Positions 1 to 10,800 of a DNA stretch of 64,000 nt are shown piece after piece. The DNA comes from Pegoplata infirma. Lineage: Eukaryota > Arthropoda > Insecta > Diptera > Anthomyiidae. The notes beneath the pieces are model-generated. The model had not been told where the DNA came from. It worked only from the letters and a program-made list of their open reading frames with translations, and did not search any database. The translations under genes were made by a program, and so were the position numbers. Location: contig OY992539.1 of NCBI GenBank assembly GCA_963921195.1, forward strand, positions 207,890,035 through 207,954,034, read 5' to 3'. Position 1 is the first letter of the stretch. Each line of letters opens with the position of its first letter.

Positions 1-1040
1 ATCCAATAATTTTTATTTCAGTTATCAGCTTGTTTTTCCAACAACCAAAACAAAAAATTTTTTGACCACCAACTCTTTTGATCATAAATTTTTTGTAAAC
101 AAGGAAAATATTTTATTGTTTATAAATTTTACAATTTTTCTAATTGTATAGTAATGAGTATGGATGAGACTTTCATGTACTAAAAAATAGAAAATATGCT
201 CTTAAAATATGTGCTAAAAAATTCAAAATATGCAGTAAAAAACCTAAAAATATGCACTAAAAAATAAAATGTGTGCAATAATAATCTTGTTTTTTTCATG
301 CGGAAAAACTTTTTCAAAAGTAAAAAATAATGCCGTGTTTAAATAGTATTATTTAAAACTTTATTAAGATTTTTTTAGAAAATAAGAATATATAGAAAAA
401 AATTAAAAGGAAAAAAAATTTTTTTCTTATTTTCAAAATAAATTTTTAAAATTTAAAATAGTTTTTGAAACAATTCAATATGGGTTTTTGCTAATTTATG
501 CCAAAATATGCAAAAATATGCACTTAAAAGCTGGAAATATGCACAAAATATGCATCTAAAACCAAAATATGCAAAAATATGCATTTTCACCAAAATATGC
601 AAAAACAAATCGCAAATTTCTTGATTCGGAAAGATAATTGGTCGATATCGTTTTTAGACTATTGACATAAAACATGCATTTGCATGGAAATCACATCCCT
701 AGTAATGAGATATTAGAACAATTAAAACTTTTCTTTGTTTACAAAAAAATTGGTGGTCAAGAGAGTTGGAGGTAAAAAAATGTGGATTTTTTTTTTTTGG
801 CACTTAAAAATTTTATTTTTTTGTTTGGGTTGTTAGAAAATCAAGCTGATAACTGAACAAAAATAACTTGATCATTTTTTAATTTTTTAATGTTTGAACT
901 TGGAAAAAATCTACTTAGAAATATTTTTAAAAAAATTTCTAAAAAATATCTGTAAATAATTTAATTTTACAAAGCGATCCTCGTATCTCATTTAATATTT
1001 GCTTAATCTGGACGCTACCAAGCTTAAATTTAAGCTTGGA
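1..1040. mobile_element. Foldback element, cut by the window edge and opened by a hAT MITE
   Basis: Bases 1-100 reappear inverted at about 715-860: both arms carry the GACCACCAA block and the CAGTTATCAGCTTG block. The right arm continues with TTTGAACTTGGAAAAAATC to about 1040. The same sequence forms a complete palindrome at 30994-31508, so this is a second copy whose left arm begins before the window. No coding sequence is visible. The two halves are separated by the hAT-type element at 159-701. Superfamily is unknown, because no target duplication can be read for this copy. Confidence 0.75.
159..701. mobile_element. hAT-type MITE with AATATGCA iterons
   Basis: A 543-bp non-coding insertion flanked by an exact 8-bp direct repeat GTAATGAG (151-158 and 702-709). 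The ends TATGGATGAGACTTTCATG and, read inward from the right, TAGGGATGTGATTTCCATG form an imperfect inverted repeat. An 8-bp duplication with TAGGGATG-like ends is the hAT pattern. About nine exact AATATGCA motifs, all on the plus strand, lie in the subterminal parts (two near 225-260, seven in 505-605). hAT transposases bind repeated subterminal motifs, so these are candidate binding sites (inference). It sits inside the foldback element, so it is younger. Confidence 0.8.
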
Positions 1041-1149
1041 AAATTTCTTTTATAGCTTTTTTTTCAAAAATAGTCGATTGAAAATAATATGTTTAATATA
1101 TTTATAAAGAACTGCTATAAAATATATGATGTTCTATTACACCATCCGA

Positions 1150-1730
1150 CAAAAATGAAAAAAAAGTCATTGAAACTAGAGACTAAATGTCGTAAAACTG
1201 CATATACAGTTTTTCATTTCGTGATACTGTTTCCTTTTAAAAGGACTTGAAAATTTTGGAGGATTAAATTTTATAAAATATTTGTTTTAAATATCTTTAC
1301 TTGTCCTAGGATGCCAATAGTGATAGCAAATGAAAGAGGAGGATCTCCCCTAACTTTCCAATTTATTGTTTTTACATATCAGGAAAAAGGAAGTAAGTTA
1401 CGTCCTTTCAAAAATGTACCCTTCAATATCAATAAATATTTTTAACAAAATATTTTGATAAAGTTTTCAAATGACTTTATTTACATCCTTTTATCCTGAT
1501 ATGAAATATAAAATAGAAAAATGGAGAAATTAGGAGAGATCCTCCTTTTTCATTTTCCGTCAACAGAGTCACCCTAGGGCAAGTACAAATATTTCAAAAA
1601 TATTTTACAAAATGTATCCTTTAAAACTTTAAAGCCCTTTTAAAAGGAAACAGGATCACGAAATGAAAAACTGTAAATGCAGTTTTACTCCATTTGATCT
1701 CTAATTTCAGACGTATATCATTCGGTTCAT
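1150..1730. mobile_element. Palindromic (foldback) repeat, ~580 bp
   Basis: The left arm around 1175-1245 (AAACTGCATATACAG, TTTCATTTCGTGAT, TCCTTTTAAAAGGA) is repeated inverted at about 1630-1710. The inner parts (ACTTGTCCTAGG near 1300, CCCTAGGGCAAGT near 1572; GGAGGATCTCCC near 1338, GAGATCCTCC near 1535) are also inverted copies. Nothing coding is visible. The palindrome is imperfect, so it is old. No target duplication is certain. Confidence 0.7.
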
Positions 1731-1769
1731 GTTAAATATTGACCTGTACAGCAAAGCTGCTAAGTACCA

Positions 1770-2020
1770 CGTCGAACGCCCTTTTTAGGGGTATACTCAC
1801 GTATCCCTAACGCATCGAAATATAGGTAGGGGTCGCGATGATCCGTACATCCGTCTACCTCACTGTGGAAATCACGATGCACCCCAAGCTAAAATACATA
1901 CCCTCCTGAAGGCACAAATAGACTGGTTAAGTTCGAAAAGGGCAAAATCGAATCAAAGGGCAAATTTTCCGCCTGAAGAACTAAGCCAACCTCCTTTTAC
2001 AGTTTTTTTTAAGTAAAAAA
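1770..2020 (-). mobile_element. Degenerate DINE-A fragment
   Basis: Read on the minus strand it has the middle block of the A family (GGCTTAGTTCTTCAGGCGG near 1975-1995, then AACTTAACCAGTC) followed by remnants of the 3' block: a GACGGATGTACGGATC stretch, TATTTCGATGCGTTAGGG and GAGTATACCCC. It is more diverged than the copies at 17831 or 27971. Flanks have no readable duplication. Confidence 0.6.
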
Positions 2021-2099
2021 TTAATATGAAGTGCAAAAATCAAAATAAATGAATTTGCAAGCATTTATCGCGAGGGAAGGCCTAACACCTCCCACCAAA

Positions 2100-2345
2100 A
2101 TTGTGCTTAATCGTTCAATTGAGTGAGCGCTCATTTTCGTTTATTTATAAAAAAGCTAGTCGTTCTGCTAGTTCAATCGGTCATTTATTGTTTTCGTTCA
2201 ATAGTTCATGAACGAATCATTTTGATCGTGTTTGTTGTTCGTTAATCGTTAATCTAGTTTAAATCGGTAAATTTTTGTTTTCGTTCAACAGTTCGTGAAC
2301 GAATCATTTTGTTCACGTCTGTTGTTTTGGCTTTCGTTCGAAAAT
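2100..2345. repeat. Two ~85-bp direct repeats with GTTCRTGAACGAATCA core
   Basis: The block TTTTCGTTCAAYAGTTCRTG followed by AACGAATCATTTTG occurs at about 2190-2235 and again at about 2278-2322, with similar sequence between. Each copy holds an imperfect palindrome around GTTCATGAAC. No gene is visible; function unknown. Confidence 0.55.
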
Positions 2346-2439
2346 GCATAAATATTGTTTGGATTTCGTATAAAAATGCATAAGATTAGGAAGACTACAT
2401 TAAAAACAGATGACCTTTTTTAAAAATAAGGAACTATTT

Positions 2440-3090
2440 TTAATTCCGACTCTGCCGGAATTTAAAGCCAAAATTTGAAAATTTTGAAAATTTTTGGCAA
2501 AAAAAAAATATTTTTTTTTTTATAATCTTATTAAATACATATTATAGATAAAAACAGATATAGTAGTCTAGATTTTTTTCATTTGTCGTGGGTAGAGATA
2601 TAATTTCCGCGGATTCCAAAGAAAATGTGGTTTTCTATAATAATTTAGCAAATATGGGAAAATTTTCTCTGTATTGTACGATAAAAAGTGTAAAACATAA
2701 ATTCTGTAAATTTTTGGAGAAATCGAGCATCTTTACCGCCTTTCCGTCGAAGGGAAATGACAAATTTGGGACATTATACATTTCTATAATAGAAAATATC
2801 TGCATATATCCGATTTCTCAAAAATTACAGAATTTACGTTTTACACTTCGTTCCGTGCAATAGAGAAAACATTTTCCCATATTTGCTAAATTATTGTAGA
2901 AATGCGCATTTTATTTGGAATCCGCGAAAATGTTATCACTATTCGCGCCAAATAAAAATAAAGCTTGACTACCATATCGGCTATATTTAATCTTAAACAT
3001 ATTTGCAAGATGATTATAAAGTAAAATTTAATTTTTTTCTTTTTTTGTCTAAAAATTTTTAAAATTTTTAAATTCTGGCTTTGAAAACAA
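2440..3090. mobile_element. 650-bp palindromic element, no coding
   Basis: A long imperfect inverted repeat centred near 2765. Left-arm blocks CCGCGGATTCCAAAG (about 2607) and TTTAGCAAATATGGGAAAA (2643) recur inverted near 2872-2925. The outer blocks AAAGCCAAAATTTGAAAA (2465) and TTTTTAAATTCTGGCTTTG (3065) pair as well. The inner CAAATTTGGGACATT region forms the loop. Short open frames here are chance products of the AT-rich sequence. Superfamily not assignable. Confidence 0.7.
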
Positions 3091-3279
3091 TACAATGGTC
3101 TGGGGCATGTATGCGTAAAATGCTTATTATTTATCCAATTTTAATTTTATTAGACTTTTTGGAAAGGTAATTTAATACCATTCTCATATTATTTCACAAA
3201 AAGTTTGACAAAAAATAACAAATATCAATATTTTTCAAAAAACTAGAAAAAAGGGTTTTTCTTTCATATAAGAATACCC

Positions 3280-3850
3280 TTAAACTTCAATCCATTTTCG
3301 GCACGAGTTATTTTTAGCCGATTGTCCCCAAATTTTGGCTAACTCATTTTTAGATACTAAAGTACAATTAAGGACCCTACCAGGTATAAAAAGTTGATTT
3401 TCGTTTTTAAGGACATTTCTAGTATTCATAAATTCGCCCAAGTCGAATTTAACTTTTCTACTTGTTCTATATAATAAAGCCTTAATACGGCTTGTTTTGT
3501 AATGAAATACTCTCAGGAAATAATGTCTCAGAATGTGAAACTTTTTCTTTTTTAAATATATTGTGTCAGAATTTGAGACTTTTTTGTAAACATAGAAAAA
3601 TTTCACAAAACATCTAAGCCCTACGTTGGGCGCCATTTTGGAATTCTTATGTTAACAAAAAAAACTCTCAGAATATGCTAATTTTTGTAAAGAAAATTTG
3701 TCTTAGAAACTACTTAAATTAATAAAATTCTAATTTTAGTCGTTTCGCAAAAATTTTCTTAATAGAAAAAACTTTCGGAAAAAATGTTTTATTTAAAAAT
3801 GTCTTTGAATATATGACTATTTTAAAGATTTTTGTTGCAGAAAAAATAGA
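3280..3850. repeat. Degenerate repeat stretch with tRNA-Lys 3'-end motif
   Basis: Contains loosely periodic TCTGAGACATTTT / TATAGAAAAA-like phrases and, at about 3614-3633, AGCCCTACGTTGGGCGCCA. That matches the 3' end of dipteran tRNA-Lys plus CCA (one substitution from memory of the tRNA), i.e. the complement of an LTR-element primer-binding site. No LTR pair or coding remnant could be delimited. The 118-codon minus-strand frame here (3280-3636) overlaps this repeat and has no recognisable domain. Confidence 0.45.
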
Positions 3851-3893
3851 CACTCCATTTTTCTAAACATAGAAAAGAATCAGGAAATAACTA

Positions 3894-4483
3894 ACAAGGG
3901 AAGTCTCCCTAGTGTCACCTGCGGATCTTTATGGAATTGGTTTTATTTTGCAGAGCAGAAAAAATAAAGGGACACGTATTTTTTTTAGCGGCCCAAATTC
4001 ATATTTAGGGGGTAAAAAGGAGGGGGGAAGACATGGTCATTTTTCAGTTTTTTTCGTTTATTTCCTATATCATGCAAAGAAACCTAGTCATGTTACATAC
4101 CAAATGAAAGGCCTTTGGAAAACCTATCTATGTGTGCTAAAAACGTGTCCAACCATGCACAATTTTTCGTCATATTAAGTAAAATACCAAAATTTTGGGA
4201 CATTTTCGTTAATAAGTCGAAAAATGTTAACTTCATTGGCTCGTTGTTAGCATAACGAGATAGTTATTTTTAATACCTTTAATCTGATACAACACATGCC
4301 TATATTAATTTTGTAAATCGTAAAAAACTGAAAAAGGTCAATTTCCCCCCATACAAATCGACCTCCCCCTAAAAATGAGTTTGGGCCGCTAAAAAAAAAT
4401 ACGTTTCGAATTAATTTTCGTTCTTAACAACATATCCAAATTTCATGAAGATCGGAGGGTGACACCAGGGCGACTTCCCTTGT
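3894..4483. mobile_element. ACAAGGGAAG foldback MITE, copy 1
   Basis: Starts ACAAGGGAAGTCTCCCTAG and ends as its inverse, CTTCCCTTGT. The inner blocks GCGGATCTTTATGGAATT (left) and CATGAAGATCGGAGGGTGAC (right) also pair, giving a 590-bp palindrome. Two further copies lie at 42918-43518 and 18957-19268. No coding. Flanks differ between copies (TA|element|AA in the two best copies), so the target duplication is not settled. Confidence 0.75.
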
Positions 4484-4865
4484 AAGTCCTACGTTGGGCA
4501 CCACCTTGTCTCTGACTCTGATAGTTTTTTACATATTACATTTTTTCTAAGTCTGATCATACACATGAAAATTTATACACAACTTTGGCAATGGTGTTAA
4601 TGTAGGAGAGTATGAGAAAAACACAAACATATAACTATTTTTTGCTTAAGAAAATGTTCACATTTTATCATACAATTCTACCTGTGTACACACACAGATG
4701 ACTAAATGAACAGTGAAATATAAAAAAACTGGACACAATTAATCAGAATGAAATTTCCTTTAACAATAAGTCAAATTTAAAAGAAAATTTTAGCAACAAT
4801 TACTTAAAAAAATTAGATTTTTTATAATTTGAAGTATTCCTGCTGGTCATCTCAATAGAGAATAA
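4484..4865. other. No gene seen; AT-rich with a PBS-like motif
   Basis: At 4487-4505 there is a degenerate TCCTACGTTGGGCACCA, related to the tRNA-Lys 3'-end motif seen elsewhere. The rest is low-complexity AT-rich sequence including a short ACACACA run at about 4690. Confidence 0.4.
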
Positions 4866-5108
4866 TAAAGAATGACATACTGCTGACTCTCCTTTTATGA
4901 AATTGGTGACATCTTCATACAATTTTTCCAAATGTCCCCAATGACATGTCAGAAGTTGGTCAGAAGTCTCCACAAGTATCGGTGGCCACCAACAATTCAT
5001 TTAAACAACCGCTGACCAACTGCTGACATGTCATTGGAGACATTTTGAAAAATTGTATGAAGATGTTGGCAATTTTATAAAGGGAGAGCCAGCAGTGTGC
5101 CGACTGGG
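4866..5108. mobile_element. Small CCCAGT-family foldback element
   Basis: An almost complete palindrome centred near 4985. Left-arm blocks ATACTGCTGACTCTCC, GACATCTTCATACAATTTTT and AATGACATGTCAG recur inverted on the right, ending in GTGCCGACTGGG. The right terminus resembles that of the 52432-53451 element (GTGCAGACTGGG), which suggests the same family. The left terminus is degraded, so no duplication can be read. No coding. Confidence 0.6.
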
Positions 5109-5900
5109 ATGGCGATCCCGATTGAATTAAAATGAAGTCCATTTAGCTTCCTAAGAAGTTTTCCAAATCTCACCAGTTCCTTTCAAAAGAGCTTTCACCG
5201 TACTCTCCATTCATTAAATGACTCTTCTTACACATGTATTGTTTATTTAATAAATATGTGTAGTTTCTTGTATGCCAGTAGTTGGGTTTATGTTTTATTA
5301 TTTTTATTTTTTGTTATAATAATGTTAATTAAATTAAAATGTTTTTGCTTGTTTCATTTTATATACATACACATGAACTCTTATAAGGTGGGAGTTTTCA
5401 AACTTGCATTCTTATTGTGTGTTATACATATTCGTGTACCATGTTTATTGCCACAAGTTGCAACAAACTATAAATAAAACTGCCACCATTTTAGATTTTC
5501 TGCTAACAATATTCCCATGGTACTTCATATAATCTGCATTAAAACAATGTTTAGTAGCTGGCTTATAATTATGTTGTGCTGATGATGTTGTTTTTTTTTC
5601 TGTGTTTATTTAAGCTTCTAGAAATAATTATTTTTTAAATTATGATTTTATATAAAGAAATTGTTTATGCAAAAAAAAAAAAAAACTGTTATAGAAATTC
5701 ATTGAATCGTACTAAAAGAAATTAAAAATGTCAAGGTAGTTTTAAAGAAAAGGAAAGTTAATTCATATTTTAATTTAGGTCAAAAATGTTGATTTAAGAT
5801 CCTTAAGCAAAGAATTGGGTTCCACAGCCATGATTTATTAATAAAATGTGTCGTTTTTCTATAGCAAGTCTCAGATTTTAAGATATTTCATCAGGAATAT
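5109..5900. other. No gene or repeat structure seen
   Basis: AT-rich sequence with a few homopolymer A and T runs (about 5589 and 5670-5685). The short frames present show no recognisable protein. It could be intergenic or intronic. Confidence 0.4.
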
Positions 5901-6400
5901 TTATAGAATTTAATTTGATCAGTTTAAGAGAATTGTAAGAGAAAAATATAACTTCTGAACAATTTTGTACGCCACTACAAAATGGCGCACAACGAGTTCT
6001 TTGTTGTTACAACAAATTTTTCTGTTAAAACTATTTTTTTTAAAAACTTTATGTTTAATTAAAAATATATTTAAAATTTGTTTTGAATGGAAAAATTGCA
6101 CGAAACAGCTTAGCCCAACGATAGGCGCCATTTTGTAATGAAGTACACAGTACTTGACTTTTAAACTCTGAGGCATTTTTTCTGTTAAAAAATTATCAAA
6201 TTCTGACATTATCATACAAAAATCTAGGAGTCTTAAATATTTTTCTGTGGAAAGATACTCAGATTCTGAAACACTTTTCCTATAAAATAAATATCATGTG
6301 TAGAAAGTAGCATTTTTCGTATAGAAAAATTCTTCCATTCGGAGACTTTTGACAAGAAAATGTTTCAAATATCAACTCGTCTGACATTTGTGAACCACGT
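5900..6400. repeat. Degenerate repeat with inverted pair of PBS-like motifs
   Basis: TACAAAATGGCGCACAACG at about 5975 faces AGCCCAACGATAGGCGCCA at about 6107, some 130 bp apart in inverted orientation. Around them are TCTGAGGCATTTTT-like and TATAGAAAAATTCTTCC-like phrases shared with 3280-3850, 7130-7446 and 10800-11240. The GGCGCCA end matches tRNA-Lys plus CCA. No coding remnant. Confidence 0.45.
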
Positions 6401-6471
6401 TACAAATTGGAGCAATATTGAGCAATATTGTTACTCAAAACAGACATCAATTGTAAAACAATTTATTTGTA

Positions 6472-7107
6472 CCCTGCAAACAATAGGGCGATAAATCGCC
6501 GAAAAGATATTGCGGCGATACGAAAATTGATCATTTCAATTAAAAATCAAAGTAGTATTAGTTTTATATCGCCGTTTTCTCATACGATGGATATTTTGGC
6601 GATAAACAAAAAAAAAAATTATTGAAAAATTTTTATTTCTTTGTCAATTTAAATAAAATAATTTATCAAGCACAACAAGAAATCTTTAAAAGAATATAAA
6701 TTTGGCCGAAAAACACAAATGTTCTTTCAAAGATAAAATAAAAAATTCAGCGAATGGTGCGGATACATTTTTAAGGTGAATGCAAATGTTTTCCTGTTAA
6801 CATGACCAAAATATGAATAAAAAAATAATGTTTTTTAGCTTCAGGGAATAGCTGTATCGCCGATTTATCATTTTTGTGATATTCCGGCGATACATACAAA
6901 TCTTTTATTTTTCGTTTATACGATTATCTGGCGATATTGCCCTTGTATCACCAAGGCGAATCGTTTTCGTATCGCCGGGATGTATTACCATCGGGTAACA
7001 GTTTCTCCCGAAAGGTGTATCGCCGGCGATACGAATTCGATAATTTAGAATTTATCGTATCGGCAATACAACCTGCGAATCGATGTCGTATAGTTTTGTT
7101 TGCAGGG
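6472..7107. mobile_element. MITE with CCCTGCAAAC ends and TA duplication
   Basis: A 636-bp insertion with ends CCCTGCAAACAATAG and TAGTTTTGTTTGCAGGG, flanked by TA at 6470-6471 and 7108-7109. Both sides are crowded with TATCGCCG/CGGCGATA motifs (for example 6487-6520, 6565-6605, 6850-7045). A TA target suggests a Tc1/mariner-like mobilising transposase (inference). No coding sequence. Confidence 0.75.
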
Positions 7108-7129
7108 TAGACTTGTTTCTTGTACAGAT

Positions 7130-7446
7130 AAAAGATCGACTTAACAAATATACCTTACGTTGGTCGCCATTTTGTAGAACAGAATTTGACACATTTTGTC
7201 TTTAAACATTTAACTCTGAGACATTTTGACTATAGACTCTGAACAATTTTTCCGATAGACAAGATCATACCTTTTGCATAATTTTTCGTAATACAAAAAG
7301 TCTCCGATTCTTAAACATTTTTCATATAGAAAATATCGAAGACTCTTGAGATATTTTTTGTATAGAGAATTCTAAAATTAGAGACTTTTTCATTGTATAT
7401 AGAAAAATTCTACGAAAATCACTAGGATGGGCGCCATTTAAAAAAA
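7130..7446. repeat. Degenerate TCTGAGACATTTT / GGCGCCATTT repeat
   Basis: CTTACGTTGGTCGCCATTTTG at 7145-7175 and GGATGGGCGCCATTT at 7424-7440 bracket about 270 bp of ATTCTTAAACATTTTTC-type phrases, at roughly 40-60-bp spacing. Same ancient family as 3280-3850 and 10800-11240. Confidence 0.45.
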
Positions 7447-7957
7447 AAGTAAAAAAGTTAAATTCGGCCCTGCCGAATGTCAACACACAATTTCAAAAAG
7501 ATTATTGCAAAAAACATAATTTAAAAGGAAATTACTTAAAAAAAAATTTTTTGAAATCGAATTTCCGCGAAAAAAAATTTTGGTAAAAAAAATTCGCGAT
7601 TTTTTTTCTTTTTTTTGTCAAAAAATATGTTCGTACTTATTTAAATACCATTCGGTGTTCAAATATGTTCACATAAGTCAACCAGCAGCCAAATTAAAGC
7701 AGTTTGTATTTTTAGGTTATGTTGATGTACCAAAATTTTTGAGGTGTCCTTACATTTTTGTTCATAACTTTTAAACCGCTGAACCGATATCGCTCAAATG
7801 CAACACCAAACTGCTCGGTAGAACTTCCAATAAATATGTTAAGTTTCAGTCATCTCCGTGTAATATTTTGGCCGTGATCGCCATTTCCACAGACAGACAG
7901 ACGGACATCGCTAGAATGTCTTAAAATCGATCACTGGTTAATTATATATATGGTGCA
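7447..7957 (+). mobile_element. DINE-B copy, 3' truncated
   Basis: Starts with the family 5' end (AAGTTAAATTCGGCC, then GCCGAATG) and continues through GGTGTCCTTACATTT, AACCGCTGAACCGATATCG and a short CAGACAGACGGACATCGCTAGAATG to GATCACTGG. It then stops before the TTTATGGGGTC and GGAGGGTATA part present in other copies. This layout matches dipteran DINE-1/INE-1 non-autonomous Helitrons and the mini-me elements. No protein is encoded. Confidence 0.75.
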
Positions 7958-8203
7958 TTGGACCATAGAGTAAGGAAAGTAAGAGAGTTTGAAAGGACCC
8001 AAAATCAATCTGCAAGTTTATGAAAATTGGTAAACTTAATGTATTGCAGAAATTTTAAAATTTTGTAAAAAGATCAAAGAGAATTAGAAAATGAGTAAAT
8101 TTTACCACTATTATTGAGAGGATTACCTATCTATATTGAGAGGATTACCACTATTTCCGTTATTAAAATTCTCTCTTAACTAATTTCCCTACTTTTTCCC
8201 CTG

Positions 8204-9108
8204 ATTTTGGAGGGGGGGTGAAATAAAGCCATAGGCAATAAGGCCATATGGCCTTATTTCTCAATTCAATGGGAAATAAGGCCATATGGCTTTATTACCA
8301 ACACGATTGAGCAATAAAATCATATTGATTTTGCAACCAAAGTGGAAATAAAGCCATATCAGTTCAAAATGTGGAAATATATTTCCCCGTAAATCCTGCT
8401 ACCCAAAAAAAAAAAATATTTAGCGAATCCGCTAAATTAATTTATGGAGTTTGTAATCCCTAAGTCCGGCCAAAGGCCGGCTACGCAGAAAAAAAAAATT
8501 TTTTTTGACTATCTTTAAATTAAAAAACCACATATACCACGAACCTCGGAACTTAGAGTTGTCTAGAGGCACCAATTTTTTATTGGCAGGGTTTTTAATT
8601 TAAAGATTGTTTAACAAAAAAAGTTTTTCTGTGTAGCCGGCCTCCGGCCGGGCTTAGGGATTACAAAATCCATGCATTAAACCCACCCTCTCCGCAAAGT
8701 AAAGTTTTCTAGGGTAGCAGGCCTTTTCGCTATCAAATTTGTTATGCCTCAAAAAGGCCTGATAACCAAAATAGCTTTGGTTTGCAGAGAGGGTGGGTTT
8801 AATGCATGGAGTTTGTAATCCCTAAGCCCGGCCGAAGGCCGGCTACGCAGAAAAACTTTTTGTTAAACAATCTTAAAATTAAAAATCCTGCTATTTAGTG
8901 GAAAAATTTTTCCACATTTTCCCCTATACTCTCCGGAAATTAATGACGAATACTTTTATAAATTTTCAAATGAGTAATAAAGCCATATATGGCTTTATTT
9001 CCAACAGCGGTTGGTAATAAGACCATATGGCTTTATTTCTCAACTCATTGGGAAATAAGGCCATATGGCCTTATTGCCTATGGCTTTATTTCACCCCCCC
9101 ATTTTGGA
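8204..9108. mobile_element. TIR element with G7/C7 ends and exact 8-bp duplication
   Basis: The element 8212-9100 (889 bp) begins GGGGGGGTGAAATAAAGCC and ends with the exact inverse. It is flanked by ATTTTGGA at 8204-8211 and 9101-9108. The arms (about 125 bp) repeat AAGGCCATATGGCCTT-type palindromes. Inside are three alternating copies (about 8450, 8640 inverted, 8830) of a GC-rich module around GGCCGGCTACGCAGAAAA. An 8-bp duplication fits hAT or P superfamilies, but the G-run ends are not typical of either that I recall. No coding. Confidence 0.8.
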
Positions 9109-9229
9109 GCATTTTGCCTACTCTTTCTACTTTTTCCCCTGATTTTGCAGCATTTTTTTTAAAAATGTTCATACATTAAGAGAACCATTTTTTCCTTTGT
9201 AAAAAAAGAGTGCATTTTTTTTGGCCCCA

Positions 9230-10570
9230 TATAGTCTGATACCCACTGCATTGGACTGGCATTTTTCTGTATAGCAAAATTTTTTCTTCTCCGATTTTCA
9301 AAGTCCGGGCATTTTTTTATTCTACTAGGCATAAACCTCATGTGGTACCAATTTGAAGCCAATCAAACTAAATTAACCCGTGGCGCACGGCGGTCAAAGT
9401 TTTGGATTTTTGAAAAATTAAAAAAAAAAAAATATAAAAAAAAATATATCTTTCGACATATTAATTTGTTAATTTTGATGTGCTGAGCACGAATATCAAA
9501 AAAAAATTAAAATCGGTCGAACAGTTTTCGAGATATCGCTATTTTAAATTTGCAAAATATGGCGGTTCTTTCCTAAGTTCAAGAAATTTTTTAAAAAAAG
9601 TTTCAAAATTTCATTCCGCCGACCCTTTTGTAGAGCTTGAAACAATCTTTAGTTTAAAACTAATTTGAGCCAAATCAGATCAATTAAAGCTGTGGCGCCC
9701 TTCGATCAAAGTTTTGGACTTTTGGAAAATTTCCACCAAAATTGTGTATTTTTGAAAATGAAAAAATAAAAAAATAAAATATATTGCTATACATTATTTT
9801 TATTAGTTTTATCATGCTGAATACAAATATCAAAAAATTTATAAAATCGGTCGAACGGTTTTCGAGATATCGCCATTTAAAATTTGTCAAAAAATTGCAA
9901 AATGGGGGGTTTTTTGATACGTTTAAGAATTTTTTTAAAAAAACTTTAAAAATTTCTTTATTTTATCCCTTTCATAGAGCTTGATACAATCTTTCATTTA
10001 AGCTTAATTTGAGCCAGAACCGATCATTTTAACTCGCGGCACCCTTCGATTAAAGTTTAGGGTTTTTGGTAAGAAGTTTCTAAAAAGCCAAAACTTTGAT
10101 CGATGGGCGCCACAGCTTAAAGTGATCGGATTTGGCACAAACCAGTTTTAAATGAAAGATTGTTTCAAGCTCTACAAAAGGGTCAGAGAAATGAAATTTT
10201 GAGACTTTTTTTAAAAAATTTCTTGAACGTAGGAAAAATCCTCCATTTTTTACAAATTTGAAATGGCGATATCTTGAAAACCGATCGAGCGATTTTTATT
10301 TTTTTTTTTGATATTCGTTCTCACATCGAAATTAACAAATATGATGTGTCGAAAGATAAATATTTTTTTAATTTTATTTTTAAAAATTTTTCAAAAATCC
10401 AAATCTTTAACCGCCGGGCGCCACGGGTTAATTTAATCCGATTGACCCCAAATTTGTACCACATCAGTTTTAGACCTAGGACAATACAAATTTGCCCGGA
10501 CACTTGGGAAAATCGAAAGTTGACAAAAAATGCCAGTCTAATGGGGCATTCCATGTCAAATCAGACACTT
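9230..10570. mobile_element. 1.3-kb foldback element with repeated GCGCCC...AAAGTTTTGGA modules
   Basis: Outer arms pair: GTCTGATACCCACTGC, GGACTGGCATTTTT and CCGATTTTCAAAGTCCGGGC (9233-9310) recur inverted at 10490-10566. Inside, a module of about 310 bp occurs in plus orientation near 9380 and 9695 and inverted near 10100 and 10420. Its key phrases are GATCAAAGTTTTGGA, CGGTCGAACGGTTTTCGAGA and GAGCTTGAAACAATC. The same module recurs at 18700-18956, 38940-39165 and 42421-42917. The frames at 10274-10573 follow the repeat and are not supported as genes. Confidence 0.7.
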
Positions 10571-10800
10571 TGAATATTTTTTTTTTAGATTTTTCTAATT
10601 TGTTTACAGTTCCTTCGTGGTAAATTTTCAGATTTTTTTGATGACCGGTTCAAAAGATATCGAATTTTTTAAAATTGGTAGTTTGGTTCTTTACTTAAAC
10701 TTCTTTAACTTTTTTAATAATGGTCCAAATTACAATTTTTTTCTTTCAAAATTTTTGTTTTTGTACAAGAAAAAGTTTCAGATTCTCAGAGACTTTTTTA
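10571..10800. other. No gene seen; AT-rich
   Basis: T-rich low-complexity sequence. A plus-strand frame at 10617-10826 is hydrophobic by composition only. Confidence 0.35.

Noticed and set aside
3280..3636. 118-codon minus-strand frame
   Set aside because: Overlaps a dispersed degenerate repeat with the PBS-like motif; no domain; composition is AT-driven.
5540..5600. GCTGATGATG as a third hammerhead core
   Set aside because: No stem II or GAAA follows at the right distance.
10274..10573. Overlapping frames on both strands of the foldback
   Set aside because: Both follow the repeat arms; the same sequence is non-open in other copies.
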